Numbered from the stretch's first letter, positions 37,257 to 46,233 are shown. The stretch: DNA of 64,000 nt from UBA6059 sp040222235 (GCA_040222235.1 JAVKDO010000133.1:23315-87314); one strand, 5' to 3'. Notes: a model not told the origin generated them from the sequence alone. A program made the numbers and translations.

Positions 37257-37705
37257 AATTTGATAGATTTACTGATTGCGCAGATGTTTATTTGGAGAAA
37301 GGACAAGCCTCTTGAAAGTCAAACTCTTGGAACCAAAATTGATTAGTAGGCCAACCTCTATACGATAAGCTTTGAGGTAGTTCAAAGCCTGGGCCAGATG
37401 TACATCTTCCAATTCTTTGATTGCCTTTAGCTCGACAAGCACCTTTCCCTCGAAAACAAAATCAGCTCGGCGCGTTCCAATAGGTTCTGGTAAGTCCTTA
37501 TAGAAAATATCTTGTTCAATTTCACGAGCAAATTCAAGGTTTCGCTGGCTCATTTCATAGGCTAAAGCTCTTTGATAAATCACCTCTTGAAAACCATTAC
37601 CCAAGAAGGAATGAACATCGAAAGAAGCTCCAATGATCTTTTCAGTAATCTCCTTATGAAGTAAATCCGGGTTCATCCAATCATCCGTTTAATCCGTGTT
37701 TCAGA
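37257..37705. mobile_element. TIR-flanked unit carrying the GxxExxY gene
   Basis: The right end (TTTAATCCGTGTTTCAGA) matches the right ends of R1 and R3. The left end is partial (ATTTGATAGATTTACTGATT then GCGCAGAT), because its outer part is replaced by a GC-rich REP-like sequence at 37230-37256. The start codon of the nuclease-like gene falls inside the right-end motif (GTTCATCC), so gene and repeat belong together. No transposase or target duplication was seen. Confidence 0.55.
37269..37676 (-). CDS. GxxExxY protein, PD-(D/E)XK nuclease-like
   Basis: The 135-residue protein carries the name-giving motif GFQEVIY (Gly28, Glu31, Tyr34). A PD-(D/E)XK-type core follows: Asp72 in RADFVFEGKVL and Glu82-x-Lys84 in VELKAI. 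Such a core is typical of small nuclease-fold proteins, so DNA or RNA cleavage is possible but unproved. The function of the family is not established. The gene sits inside the repeat array, and its ATG lies in a repeat terminus. Confidence 0.85.
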   Translation of the reverse strand: MNPDLLHKEITEKIIGASFDVHSFLGNGFQEVIYQRALAYEMSQRNLEFAREIEQDIFYKDLPEPIGTRRADFVFEGKVLVELKAIKELEDVHLAQALNYLKAYRIEVGLLINFGSKSLTFKRLVLSPNKHLRNQ

Positions 37706-37744
37706 CATTTGTCTTTCAAAGTTGTGAGGGGGCTTTTCATATTG
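37706..37744 (-). repeat. Segment S2, partial copy of the DUF6090 5' end
   Basis: On the minus strand it starts ATGAAAAGC and reads MKSPLTTLKDK, similar to the DUF6090 start MKRLLTTFKEK. It then runs directly into the right end of the GxxExxY unit instead of the DUF6090 body. Confidence 0.55.
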
Positions 37745-37849
37745 TCTGTATCGCTGATTTAAAGGACTTATTGATTCCGTAGATTTTTGTTTGGAGCAAT
37801 ATAGAAAATCAGAGTCATCCTTTAATCTGATTCATCTGCGTATCGGACA
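37745..37849. repeat. TIR element R2 (105 bp, diverged copy)
   Basis: The left end TCTGTATCGCTGATTTAAAG and the right end, whose complement reads TCCGATACGCAGATGAATCA, form imperfect inverted repeats similar in plan to R1 and R3. It is more diverged and non-coding. Confidence 0.55.
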
Positions 37850-38093
37850 ATTAGCTCCAGCAATTAATCTTTGAGGGGTGGTGAGCAAGGCAGGGAGGTG
37901 TTTCAGGCGCGATGGTCAACAAAGCGGTATAGTATGAACATGATTTCGATCTGCATACCGACCAATCATCCTTTGTAGACCATACACCAATTGCAGGATC
38001 CTCAAAAATGTAGACTAACGAACATCCTCTCTATATCTAAAGTGCATGTCATCAGAGTGGCACCAACCATGCCGAAGGACTTTTAATACTGTA
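37850..38093. other. Intergenic remainder of the repeat island
   Basis: The first part (about 37864-37906) resembles the S segments weakly (CTTTGAGGGGTGGTGAGC). The rest holds no open frame of note, no hairpin with a T-run and no RNA gene that I could see. Confidence 0.5.
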
Positions 38094-38552
38094 CTATTCT
38101 TCAACACCCTTGTCCTTCTCTCCAGATTGCTCAAGATCATTCTTCCTTAGAAACTCAAGAATGGCACGTGTTTCCGTCACGCTAAGCATCGGATCTGGCA
38201 TCACTTTTTTGTGCCTTCTCAATAAATCAGCTGCTACAGGGTCTTGTTTAAGCATCTCATCGACATTGATAATCATGTTCATGATCCACTCTGGAGATCG
38301 TCTGTTCGTGACACCCGCAAGTGCCGGAACGATAAACTCAGCGGTATCCAGTGTATGGCATCTTGTGCATTTGCTAGTGAAAATCTTCATCCCTTGCTCA
38401 ATCAACTGCCCATCCAAGGGGTCGGTCAAATCGACATGACCAACAAGGCTTTTTTCTTCGCTGATGTTGGTGTTTTCTGGTGCTTTTTTATCAGAGCTGC
38501 ATGCGTAGAGTGCAAAAATCACTATGGCTAAAATCAAGACTGAGGACTTCAT
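38094..38552 (-). CDS. Lipoprotein c-type cytochrome
   Basis: This single-domain protein of about 152 residues has a signal with lipobox (ILAIVIFALYAC) and one heme motif, CTRCH. Met ligand candidates lie near KKVMPDPMLSV. The pattern EQGMKIFTSKCTRCHTLD followed by ILEFLRK is typical of class I mono-heme cytochromes. It should be membrane-anchored in the periplasm and carry electrons. The start was set at ATG 38552 (MKSSVLIL), because the longer open frame adds 12 residues before the signal peptide. It stands alone, next to the DUF6090 pseudogene. Confidence 0.85.
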   Translation of the reverse strand: MKSSVLILAIVIFALYACSSDKKAPENTNISEEKSLVGHVDLTDPLDGQLIEQGMKIFTSKCTRCHTLDTAEFIVPALAGVTNRRSPEWIMNMIINVDEMLKQDPVAADLLRRHKKVMPDPMLSVTETRAILEFLRKNDLEQSGEKDKGVEE

Positions 38553-38683
38553 TTGATCAGGTTTAAGTTCTAAATATCGCTCAATCAAGGTAGTAGAACT
38601 AGCCTCGATAAATATGCCGATCTTCTCAAGTTGACATGAGTATTGTCAGATTTTCCGACCTCCAAACAAAGCAATTCGTCAGA

Positions 38684-39393
38684 TTAATCACGGTTCTCGA
38701 TTAGAATATCCAGAAGGTCATTAATTGGTTCTCTAATGCCCGGATAAATAATATTCTGTTGATACTCATATAACGATAGCGTCGCAGCGAGACCGTTATG
38801 GAACTGTAAATACTGAGTGCTATTGAGATCGCACTTCCATTTCCTGACTTCTATATGCTCATTAGTAAGAAGGCCATCTTCGTAGAGGCGATCCACATTT
38901 TTAAGATAGTCGTCGTAAGTATCGGTCAATCCTCTGAAGTATAGTTTTTCGTAGAAATCGTATAGTTCAAAGGCTCTTTTGAGTTTTCTGATCGCCTTTT
39001 CTCCTCCTCACTAAACAGGGCAATGCCGCCAGTGGTCGTGAGTTCATCCAAGGTATAAGCGTGCTTGTTAAACCCATCGACGGTGGTATTGATTTGGCTC
39101 ATCTTTATAATCAACCGATCAATCTCTACATCAGCGCTTTTTTTATACTCGAGATATTGCTTGATCTGATCTTCTCTGCGCCGGGAAGCACTGTCTAGAC
39201 GATTGGTCTGCTCCAAGTCTATCTCCAGCTCTGCAATCAGGTTTTCTCGGTACTGACCAAGTGTATTGCGTTCCTTCCGGCTTTCGTTCCAGTTGTTCAG
39301 CGTAAAGGCCAGCAGGATACCTAGAGTTACTACAAGTATTTCCAATAGGTATTCGGATCATTTTTCTTTGAAGGTGGTGAGTAGGCGTTTCAT
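38684..39393 (-). pseudogene. DUF6090-family membrane protein, disrupted by a nonsense codon and a frameshift
   Basis: From ATG 39393 the frame reads MKRLLTTFKEK, then TGA (39358-39360) where Trp (TGG) would be expected. It then continues SEYLLEILVVTLGILLAFTL and NNWNESRKERN, the typical DUF6090 start with one membrane helix. A second lesion lies near 38995-39000: GAGGAGAAAAGGCG has one A too few, so the frame shifts. Restoring one A gives EEKKAIRKLKRAFELYDFYE followed by KLYFRGLTDTYDDYLKNV. Two independent lesions suggest a true pseudogene rather than one sequencing error. It lies against the TIR element R3. Confidence 0.75.
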
Positions 39394-39397
39394 ATTG

Positions 39398-39508
39398 TCT
39401 GAATCACGGATTATAAGGATTTAGTGATTTCGCAGATTAGGGGATTAGGTTTCTGAAAGATATCAAAATCAGTGTTCATCTATTCATCAGTTTAATCTGT
39501 GTTTCAGA
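39398..39508. repeat. TIR element R3 (111 bp, non-coding)
   Basis: The same length and ends as R1 (TCTGAATCACGGATT on the left, TTTAATCTGTGTTTCAGA on the right) and about 16 differences over 111 bases. It sits directly upstream of the DUF6090 pseudogene start and 11 bases from the IcmF stop. Confidence 0.7.
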
Positions 39509-39519
39509 CTTTAATTACC

Positions 39520-42500
39520 CTACATATTCCTCCTATACTGCCCTCCTACCTCAAACATAGCATGAGTGATCTGACCCAGTGAGCAGTACTTGCTCGCCTC
39601 CATCAATGCGTCGAATATGTTGCCATTGGCAATGGCCCGTTGCTGTAGTTTCTTGAGTATCTCATCACAATTGTCACCGTGGCATTCTTTGAGCATATTC
39701 AGGTTAGCAATCTGCTTTTCCTTCTCTTCCTTGGTAGCCCGAATAACCTCACCAGGAATGACCGTCGGGCTACCTTTAGAGCTGAGGAAGGTGTTAACTC
39801 CGATGATGGGGAATTCTCCGGTATGCTTGAGGGTCTCATAGTAGAGACTCTCCTCTTGGATCTTGTTACGCTGGTACATGGTCTCCATAGCCCCTAACAC
39901 GCCACCGCGCTCAGTAATGCGATCAAACTCTGCCAGCACCGCCTCCTCTACCAAATCAGTGAGCTCTTCGATGATGAACGAACCTTGGATAGGATTTTCA
40001 TTTTTGGTCAAGCCGAGCTCTTTGTTGATGATAAGCTGTATGGCCATGGCACGGCGCACACTTGCCTCCGTCGGCGTGGTAATCGCTTCATCGTAGGCAT
40101 TGGTGTGCAGTGAGTTGCAGTTGTCATAGATGGCGTACAGCGCCTGCAGGGTGGTACGGATATCATTAAAGTCGATCTCCTGGGCGTGAAGCGATCGGCC
40201 ACTGGTCTGGATGTGATACTTCAACTTCTGAGATCGGTCATCTGCACCATACTTGTGCTTCATCGCTTTCGCCCAGATGCGTCGAGCTACCCTACCGATC
40301 ACTGAATACTCTGGATCGATACCATTAGAAAAGAAGAAGCTCAGGTTAGGTGCAAACTTGTTGATGTCCATGCCCCGTGAGGCATAGTACTCCACGAATG
40401 TAAAACCATTCGAGAGTGTGAACGCCAACTGCGAGATAGGATTGGCTCCTGCCTCAGCAATATGATAACCTGAGATAGAAACAGAGTAAAAATTACGGAT
40501 CGCATGATCAATGAAGTACTGCTGCATATCGCCCTGCACCCGCAGCGAAAACTCTGTAGAGAAGATGCAGGTGTTTTGCGCCTGATCTTCCTTGAGGATA
40601 TCGGCCTGCACGGTACCTCGCACCTTGGTCAGGGTATCCGCCTTTATCTTGTCATATACATCTGCAGGTAGTACCTGGTCACCAGTCACCCCGAGCAGCA
40701 TCAAACCAAGACCATCACTTCCTTCTGGTAAGTCTCCCAAATAGGAAGGACGCTCCGTTCCTTTCCTGACGTAGATCGCCTCAATTTTCTTGGCTACTTC
40801 CTTTTCAAGTCCTTGATCCTTGATATAGAGCTCACATTGTTGATCAATCGCAGCATTCATAAAGAATGCACAGATAGTGGCTGATGGACCATTGATGGTC
40901 ATCGATACCGAAGTAGTAGGCTCTGCAAGGTTGAATCCGCTGTAGAGTTTCTTCGCATCATCCAGACTACACACACTCACACCGGAGTTGCCAATCTTAC
41001 CATAGATATCCGGTCGATGATCTGGGTCTTCTCCGTACAATGTGACAGAGTCAAATGCCGTAGACAGACGTGCCGCCGGAAGGCCCTTGGAGACATAATG
41101 AAAGCGCTTATTGGTGCGCTCGGGTCCACCCTCACCAGCGAACATCCGTGTGGGATCCTCTCCCTCACGCTTGAATGGAAAAACTCCAGCGGTGAATGGA
41201 AACTCACCCGGTACATTTTCCTGTAGCGACCACTTGAGCAGGTCACCCCAGGCCTCATATCTTGGCAGGCTGATTTTAGGAATCCGCGTATGCGACAGGG
41301 ACTTTGTTGAGGTCTCTACCGTAATAGCCTTACCGCGGACCTCATAGGTGAAGGTATCGCCGCTATACTTGGCGACTTTCTCTGCCCAGCTATCGAGTAA
41401 CTGTTTATTTCTAGGATCAAGGTCTAGTGCTACTTCATCGCTCAGCTGCCCGAGCTTGTTCTTGAGATCTTCCTCTGATTTCATAGCGGACTCATCCAGC
41501 GCATGCAATGACTTCTCAATGGCATAGAGCCGCTGGGCAACTTCCTTTTGTTTATCCACCCACTGATCATACTCACGGATCGCATCTGATATTTCCGATA
41601 GGTAGCGCGTGCGATTGGGCGGGATGATGAATACCTTTTCTGACAATTCTCCGGTAGGCGAAAAATGCGAGTCGAGCGAAGCTTTTGTACGCTCATTGAC
41701 CTTGTCGATGATCGCCCGATAGAGGTTATTCATCCCAGGGTCGTTGAATTGTGAGGCAATAGTCCCGAATACGGGCAAATCATCATCCGACGCATCCCAA
41801 AGTTCGTGGTTGCGCTTAAACTGCTTCTTCACATCACGCAGAGCATCCAGTGATCCACGCTTGTCAAACTTATTAATCGCCACTATATCCGCAAAGTCCA
41901 GCATATCGATCTTCTCCAGCTGCGTCGCTGCACCAAACTCAGGCGTCATCACATAAAGTGACACATCAGAGTGATCAGTGATCTCCGTATCCGACTGGCC
42001 TATCCCGGAGGTCTCTAAGATGATCAGGTCGAAGTTAGCCGCCTTCACGATATCGATCGCATCCTGTACATATTTGGAAAGCGCAAGGTTCGATTGTCTT
42101 GTGGCCAGCGAGCGCATGTACACACGCGGGCTGTCGATGGCATTCATTCGGATACGGTCACCGAGCAGCGCGCCACCCGTCTTGCGCTTCGAAGGATCTA
42201 CCGAAATGATAGCAATCGTCTTCTCTTCAAAATCCATCAAAAACCGACGCACCAGCTCATCTACCAAAGAAGACTTGCCAGCACCACCCGTTCCGGTAAT
42301 GCCGAGTATGGGTGTCATCGCCTTATCAGAAATAGCCTTCACCTTCTTCAGCATCACAGAGGATTGCTCAGGATAGTTCTCAGCTGCTGATATCAGCCGT
42401 GCCATGGCCTTTGGTGTCTTTTGCGGTAGCTCATCCAGCTGACCATTGAGTGACTCCCCTACCGGAAAATCGCAAGACTCCACCATATGATTAATCATTC

Positions 42501-42906
42501 CCTGTAAACCCATCGCGCGCCCGTCATCCGGCGAGTAAATACGGTCTATCCCATAAGCATGTAGTTCCTTTATTTCTTCCGGTAGGATGGTACCCCCACC
42601 TCCACCAAATAGCTTGATATGACCAGCCCCCTGCTCTCTAAGCAGATCATACATGTACTTGAAGAACTCGATGTGACCACCCTGATATGAAGTAATAGCA
42701 ATCGCCTGAGCATCTTCCTGGATCGCACAGTTGACGATCTCCTGTACCGATCTGTTGTGCCCAAGATGGATGACCTCCACTCCTGTCGACTGGATGATCC
42801 TGCGCATAATATTGATCGCAGCGTCATGGCCATCGAAGAGTGATGCAGCAGTGACGATCCTCACGTGATTTTTGGGGGTATACTTCTCTTGTACAGGGTG
42901 CGACAT
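39520..42906 (-). CDS. icmF: Fused isobutyryl-CoA mutase (IcmF)
   Basis: The 1128-residue single-chain B12 enzyme has three parts in order. A cobalamin-binding domain comes first (about 1-145, LFDGHDAAINIM with the lower-ligand His27). A MeaI-type chaperone GTPase follows (about 195-440, P-loop GTGGAGKS at 205-212, NKFDKRG for base recognition). Last is the large TIM-barrel mutase (about 560-1128, RPSYLGDLPEGSDGLGLMLLG, SISGYHIAEAGANPI). IcmF interconverts isobutyryl-CoA and n-butyryl-CoA. The length is as expected for the family. It is monocistronic, with a 290-base divergent promoter region. Confidence 0.95.
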   Translation of the reverse strand: MSHPVQEKYTPKNHVRIVTAASLFDGHDAAINIMRRIIQSTGVEVIHLGHNRSVQEIVNCAIQEDAQAIAITSYQGGHIEFFKYMYDLLREQGAGHIKLFGGGGGTILPEEIKELHAYGIDRIYSPDDGRAMGLQGMINHMVESCDFPVGESLNGQLDELPQKTPKAMARLISAAENYPEQSSVMLKKVKAISDKAMTPILGITGTGGAGKSSLVDELVRRFLMDFEEKTIAIISVDPSKRKTGGALLGDRIRMNAIDSPRVYMRSLATRQSNLALSKYVQDAIDIVKAANFDLIILETSGIGQSDTEITDHSDVSLYVMTPEFGAATQLEKIDMLDFADIVAINKFDKRGSLDALRDVKKQFKRNHELWDASDDDLPVFGTIASQFNDPGMNNLYRAIIDKVNERTKASLDSHFSPTGELSEKVFIIPPNRTRYLSEISDAIREYDQWVDKQKEVAQRLYAIEKSLHALDESAMKSEEDLKNKLGQLSDEVALDLDPRNKQLLDSWAEKVAKYSGDTFTYEVRGKAITVETSTKSLSHTRIPKISLPRYEAWGDLLKWSLQENVPGEFPFTAGVFPFKREGEDPTRMFAGEGGPERTNKRFHYVSKGLPAARLSTAFDSVTLYGEDPDHRPDIYGKIGNSGVSVCSLDDAKKLYSGFNLAEPTTSVSMTINGPSATICAFFMNAAIDQQCELYIKDQGLEKEVAKKIEAIYVRKGTERPSYLGDLPEGSDGLGLMLLGVTGDQVLPADVYDKIKADTLTKVRGTVQADILKEDQAQNTCIFSTEFSLRVQGDMQQYFIDHAIRNFYSVSISGYHIAEAGANPISQLAFTLSNGFTFVEYYASRGMDINKFAPNLSFFFSNGIDPEYSVIGRVARRIWAKAMKHKYGADDRSQKLKYHIQTSGRSLHAQEIDFNDIRTTLQALYAIYDNCNSLHTNAYDEAITTPTEASVRRAMAIQLIINKELGLTKNENPIQGSFIIEELTDLVEEAVLAEFDRITERGGVLGAMETMYQRNKIQEESLYYETLKHTGEFPIIGVNTFLSSKGSPTVIPGEVIRATKEEKEKQIANLNMLKECHGDNCDEILKKLQQRAIANGNIFDALMEASKYCSLGQITHAMFEVGGQYRRNM

Positions 42907-42936
42907 AGGTCTCCTACATTTTTGGGTTTACTACCG

Positions 42937-42944
42937 CAAAAATA
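42937..42944 (-). promoter_or_regulatory. Possible -7 box for icmF
   Basis: On the minus strand TATTTTTG matches the Bacteroidota -7 consensus TANNTTTG exactly, about 30 bases before the ATG. No clear -33 TTG is seen, so confidence is low. Confidence 0.3.
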
Positions 42945-43197
42945 TGGATTCCTGATCAGTTAACATCTCAATTATTACCGATGGTTATTCAACCAGTCAT
43001 TACAAAACAGTTATGCGATCTTTTATATTTTTTATAAAAATCATACATTGCAAATAACTCTTTGTGGGTAGCCAACTCAGTTGGTTGTCCTGCAGTCCTC
43101 CAGCTACATTTTCTACAAAATTCAACATCAGATAGTGGGGTTTTGTATATTCCAGCTTTAACACCTGACTTTAACCAAAGTATTTTAATCTGCTCTT

Positions 43198-43581
43198 ATG
43201 AATCGTTTAACTATTTTGCTCGCCGCGTTCACCTTCGCATTCGGCGCTTGCACCTTTGATAATGAGGAGGAAGTGTTTCCTCTAGAAGAAGGAGAAGTTG
43301 GTTGCGTAACCACTGATATGTCCTACCTGACTGACGTTGTGCCCATTCTGGATACCAACTGCTACGTCTGCCATGGCGATGAGAACTTTAGCACTTTCGG
43401 TAGCAATATCCACCTTGAGGGTTATGATAATCTCATGGACTGGGTAGACAATGGACGGTTCTTTGGAGCTATCAATCACGATGCAGGATTCTCGCCTATG
43501 CCGAAAAATGCAGGACAACTGGATCAATGCGATATTGACCAAATCAAATCATGGATAGACGCTGGGGCTTTAAATAACTAA
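43198..43581 (+). CDS. Lipoprotein with a heme c motif (cytochrome-like)
   Basis: The 127-residue protein has a signal and lipobox (TFAFGAC). One CYVCH heme motif lies in VVPILDTNCYVCHGDENFST, with a C-terminal Cys and Trp helix (IKSWIDAGALNN). The domain matches the planctomycete-type short cytochrome (a P460-like or PSCyt1-like pattern common in Bacteroidota). It is the first gene of a three-gene operon with DUF5777 and YceI and lies 2 bases from the next gene. Confidence 0.83.
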   Translation: MNRLTILLAAFTFAFGACTFDNEEEVFPLEEGEVGCVTTDMSYLTDVVPILDTNCYVCHGDENFSTFGSNIHLEGYDNLMDWVDNGRFFGAINHDAGFSPMPKNAGQLDQCDIDQIKSWIDAGALNN

Positions 43582-43583
43582 AT

Positions 43584-44495
43584 ATGAAATCAAGACTACT
43601 ACTTATATTGTTTGCCGGGCTGTGCATCAGCTTTCAGGTTACAGCACAGGATGATCTAGAGGCCTTGCTCAATGCAGCAGCACCCACAAGTGATGAACCT
43701 CAGTTCACCAAAGCCGCTTTCAAATCTAGTCGACTGATCAATGGACAATCAGTAGAGCGTATCGCTCCAGGAGCCATGGAGTTCAGGATCCATCACCGTT
43801 TTGGCCCCCTCAATGGCGGCTCATACAACCTTTGGGGACTTGATCAGGCATTTATTCGCTTTGGACTTGACTTTGGCTTGACAGATCGACTAATGGTAGG
43901 CTTTGGGCGAAGCTCCTTCGAGAAAACCTACGATGGTTTTGTCAAGTACGCTATACTGCGCCAAGGAACAGGTAAGGGTACTACAGGTATTTCGATGGTT
44001 TATCTTGGTGGCATGTCCATTAATACACTTAAATGGACTGAACCAGATCGAGACAATAAGTTCAGTCAACGACTGTCGTTCGTTCATCAGTTATTGATAG
44101 CTCGCAAATTCAATAGTAGCTTCTCGATGCAGCTCACTCCGTCCATTGTTCATAAGAATTTTGTGGACACGACTGATGATCTTAACCTATTCCCGGTGGT
44201 CGGTATTGGGGCTCGTCAGAAAGTTTCCAATCGAGTAGCCATCAATGCAGAGTATTTCTATCGAGTGCCAGGTGGAGATTCAGATGTGGCTCCCAATTTT
44301 CAGGATTTTAAGAATTCATTCAGTCTTGGCGTGGATATTGAGACAGGTGGTCACGTGTTTCAACTTCATGTCACCAACTCTATCCAAATGGTGGAGAAAG
44401 GCTTCTTAACAGAAACAACTGGTGACTGGGGAGACGGTGGCATACAATTTGGTTTCAACATTCAGCGTGTGTTTCAAATAAGTAATAAAGAATAA
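43584..44495 (+). CDS. DUF5777 outer-membrane beta-barrel protein
   Basis: The 303-residue protein has a signal peptide (ending FQVTAQ). The barrel has the family pattern AFKSSRLINGQSVERIAPG, EFRIHHRFGPLNGGSYNLWG, FIRFGLDFGLTDRLMVGFG and KTYDGFVKYAILRQGTG. The function is unknown. The co-occurrence with a heme lipoprotein before it and a YceI protein after it is a recurrent arrangement in Bacteroidota and points to a periplasmic redox or lipid-carrier module. The gap to the next gene is 4 bases. Confidence 0.85.
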   Translation: MKSRLLLILFAGLCISFQVTAQDDLEALLNAAAPTSDEPQFTKAAFKSSRLINGQSVERIAPGAMEFRIHHRFGPLNGGSYNLWGLDQAFIRFGLDFGLTDRLMVGFGRSSFEKTYDGFVKYAILRQGTGKGTTGISMVYLGGMSINTLKWTEPDRDNKFSQRLSFVHQLLIARKFNSSFSMQLTPSIVHKNFVDTTDDLNLFPVVGIGARQKVSNRVAINAEYFYRVPGGDSDVAPNFQDFKNSFSLGVDIETGGHVFQLHVTNSIQMVEKGFLTETTGDWGDGGIQFGFNIQRVFQISNKE

Positions 44496-44499
44496 AATT

Positions 44500-45048
44500 A
44501 TGATAAGAATACTTCTAATAATACTCATAGCTGGCGTGACCAGCACGATAACAATAGCCCAGTCCAAGTATTTAAGTAAGACCTCTGAGGTTACATTCTT
44601 TTCTTCTGCTCCGCTTGAGGATATATCTGCAGTTAACAAGGCGATGACCGGAGTAGTGGATTTTGAGACTAAGGAATTTTTGATGCGAATCCCGATTATC
44701 AAGTTTGATTTTCCAAACAACTTAATGGAGGAGCATTTCAACGAGAATTACATGGACACGGAGAAGTATCCTAATGCTACTTTCAAAGGTAAGTTCACGG
44801 AGAGCATTGACCCGACCAAGCAAGGAGAGTACACCATTGTTTGTAGCGGTCAGCTCGAGATACATGGAGAAACGCAAGATCGTGAAATCTCCGTATCACT
44901 CAAGATTGGGAAAAAGGCCATTGAAGCAAGCTCAGAATTTAATGTGTTGCTCGAAGATCATGATATAGACATACCTAAAATCGTCTTTAAGAATATTGCC
45001 GAAGAGATCGAAGTGAAAATCAACGCTACCTTCGAACCTTTGAGTTAA
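44500..45048 (+). CDS. YceI-family lipid-binding protein
   Basis: The 182-residue protein has a signal peptide ending ITIAQ and a lipocalin-like YceI barrel (TSEVTFFSSAPLEDISAVNK, HFNENYMDTEKYPNATFKG, LEIHGETQDREISVSL). YceI proteins hold polyisoprenoids or amphiphiles in the periplasm. It is the last gene of the cytochrome-DUF5777-YceI operon. A role in carrying a quinone-like or isoprenoid cofactor is inferred. Confidence 0.9.
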   Translation: MIRILLIILIAGVTSTITIAQSKYLSKTSEVTFFSSAPLEDISAVNKAMTGVVDFETKEFLMRIPIIKFDFPNNLMEEHFNENYMDTEKYPNATFKGKFTESIDPTKQGEYTIVCSGQLEIHGETQDREISVSLKIGKKAIEASSEFNVLLEDHDIDIPKIVFKNIAEEIEVKINATFEPLS

Positions 45049-45114
45049 TGATGTTCATAGTGTAGCTTCATTTCCCTGTTTATTACTTGCATAGCCTAAC
45101 ACCTAGTACCAACC

Positions 45115-46233
45115 ATGAATTCGCGATATTTTTTGGCGATGCTCAGTCTTTGCATCGCTTGCAGCCCCAGTGAAGTAAAAGAGCCGTCTAAGCCTGAAGG
45201 TGACTACCTCGGCTTCCTTGATGAATACATAGTGGCTCATGAAGCATCTTTAGATAGTACATGGATAGGTGGCCTATCGGGAATTGACAACCTTGGAGGT
45301 GATTTTGCGATCATCTCTGACGATGCTGCCAGATTTCAAGACCCTAGATATTATAAGGCGAGTATTGATATCAACAATGCACGAATAGATACGATCATCT
45401 TCAATGAAGTAGTTTTTCTAAGAGATGAGAATGGTGATGGCTATGCCGATATCAAATCAGCTCAAAATCTATATGTAGACCCGGAAGCCATCAGAGTGAC
45501 AGGAGATACCATCTATTGGGGAAGTGAGGGGTTTAGGAGCCAGCGACATTTCGACCCTCTTGTGCTCATGCACAATCTCAAAGGAGATCATTTGCATACC
45601 TATGATGCCGATCCTAAGTTCTCCACAGCTGTCAAAGAGGTTGGGCCAAGACACAATGCAAGTTTTGAGGGTCTGACCCTAGCCCCGGATGGAAAGTCCC
45701 TCTGGGTAAGTGTCGAAGCGCCACTTATGCAGGATGGTGATGTCCCCAATACTGAAAGCGGAGGTGCGCCCATCCGAATATCAAGAATCAATACCTCTAG
45801 CGGAGAGATCGATCAAGAGTTTGGCTACCGGTTGGAGCCTATATTTGTGAAGCCTGATTCTGGAGCTTTTGCCATGAATGGCGCTGTGGAGCTCCTTTGG
45901 CTAAATGAAGATCAAATACTCGTGCTTGAGCGCTCATATGTAGCTGGTGCAGGCAACAAGGTCAGATTGTTTAGAGCCGACTATGGTGCTGCTACTGACA
46001 CCAAGGCAATGGCTTCACTTCGAGGCGGCTCTTTAATACTAGCGGAAAAGACCCTACTCTTAGATTTCGACGATCTACCAGTCGATAAAATAGACAATGT
46101 CGAGGGTCTCTGTTGGGGCCCAGGCTTGGCTAATGGCAACCCTACTCTCCTATTTGTTGCTGACAACAACTTTAACAAGAGCCAGATCAACCAGTTTTTG
46201 CTTATAGAAGTGCTGCGATCCCTGACAGAATAA
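45115..46233 (+). CDS. Exported esterase-like phytase-family protein
   Basis: The 372-residue protein starts with a lipoprotein-like leader (FLAMLSLCIAC, lipobox Cys). It has the 'esterase-like activity of phytase' propeller pattern: WIGGLSGIDNLGGDFAIISDD, NASFEGLTLAPDGKSLWVS and VEGLCWGPGLANGNPTLLFV. Members of this family can show phosphodiesterase or esterase activity, but catalytic residues are not certain here. It probably stands alone, 66 bases after the YceI gene. TTCCGGTAGG lies just behind it. Confidence 0.8.
   Translation: MNSRYFLAMLSLCIACSPSEVKEPSKPEGDYLGFLDEYIVAHEASLDSTWIGGLSGIDNLGGDFAIISDDAARFQDPRYYKASIDINNARIDTIIFNEVVFLRDENGDGYADIKSAQNLYVDPEAIRVTGDTIYWGSEGFRSQRHFDPLVLMHNLKGDHLHTYDADPKFSTAVKEVGPRHNASFEGLTLAPDGKSLWVSVEAPLMQDGDVPNTESGGAPIRISRINTSSGEIDQEFGYRLEPIFVKPDSGAFAMNGAVELLWLNEDQILVLERSYVAGAGNKVRLFRADYGAATDTKAMASLRGGSLILAEKTLLLDFDDLPVDKIDNVEGLCWGPGLANGNPTLLFVADNNFNKSQINQFLLIEVLRSLTE

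Noticed and set aside
39143..39361. Alternative minus-strand frame over the DUF6090 pseudogene (MIRIPIGNTCSN)
   Set aside because: The frame is a shadow. The real coding frame is the DUF6090 one, as shown by its conserved NNWNESRKE start.
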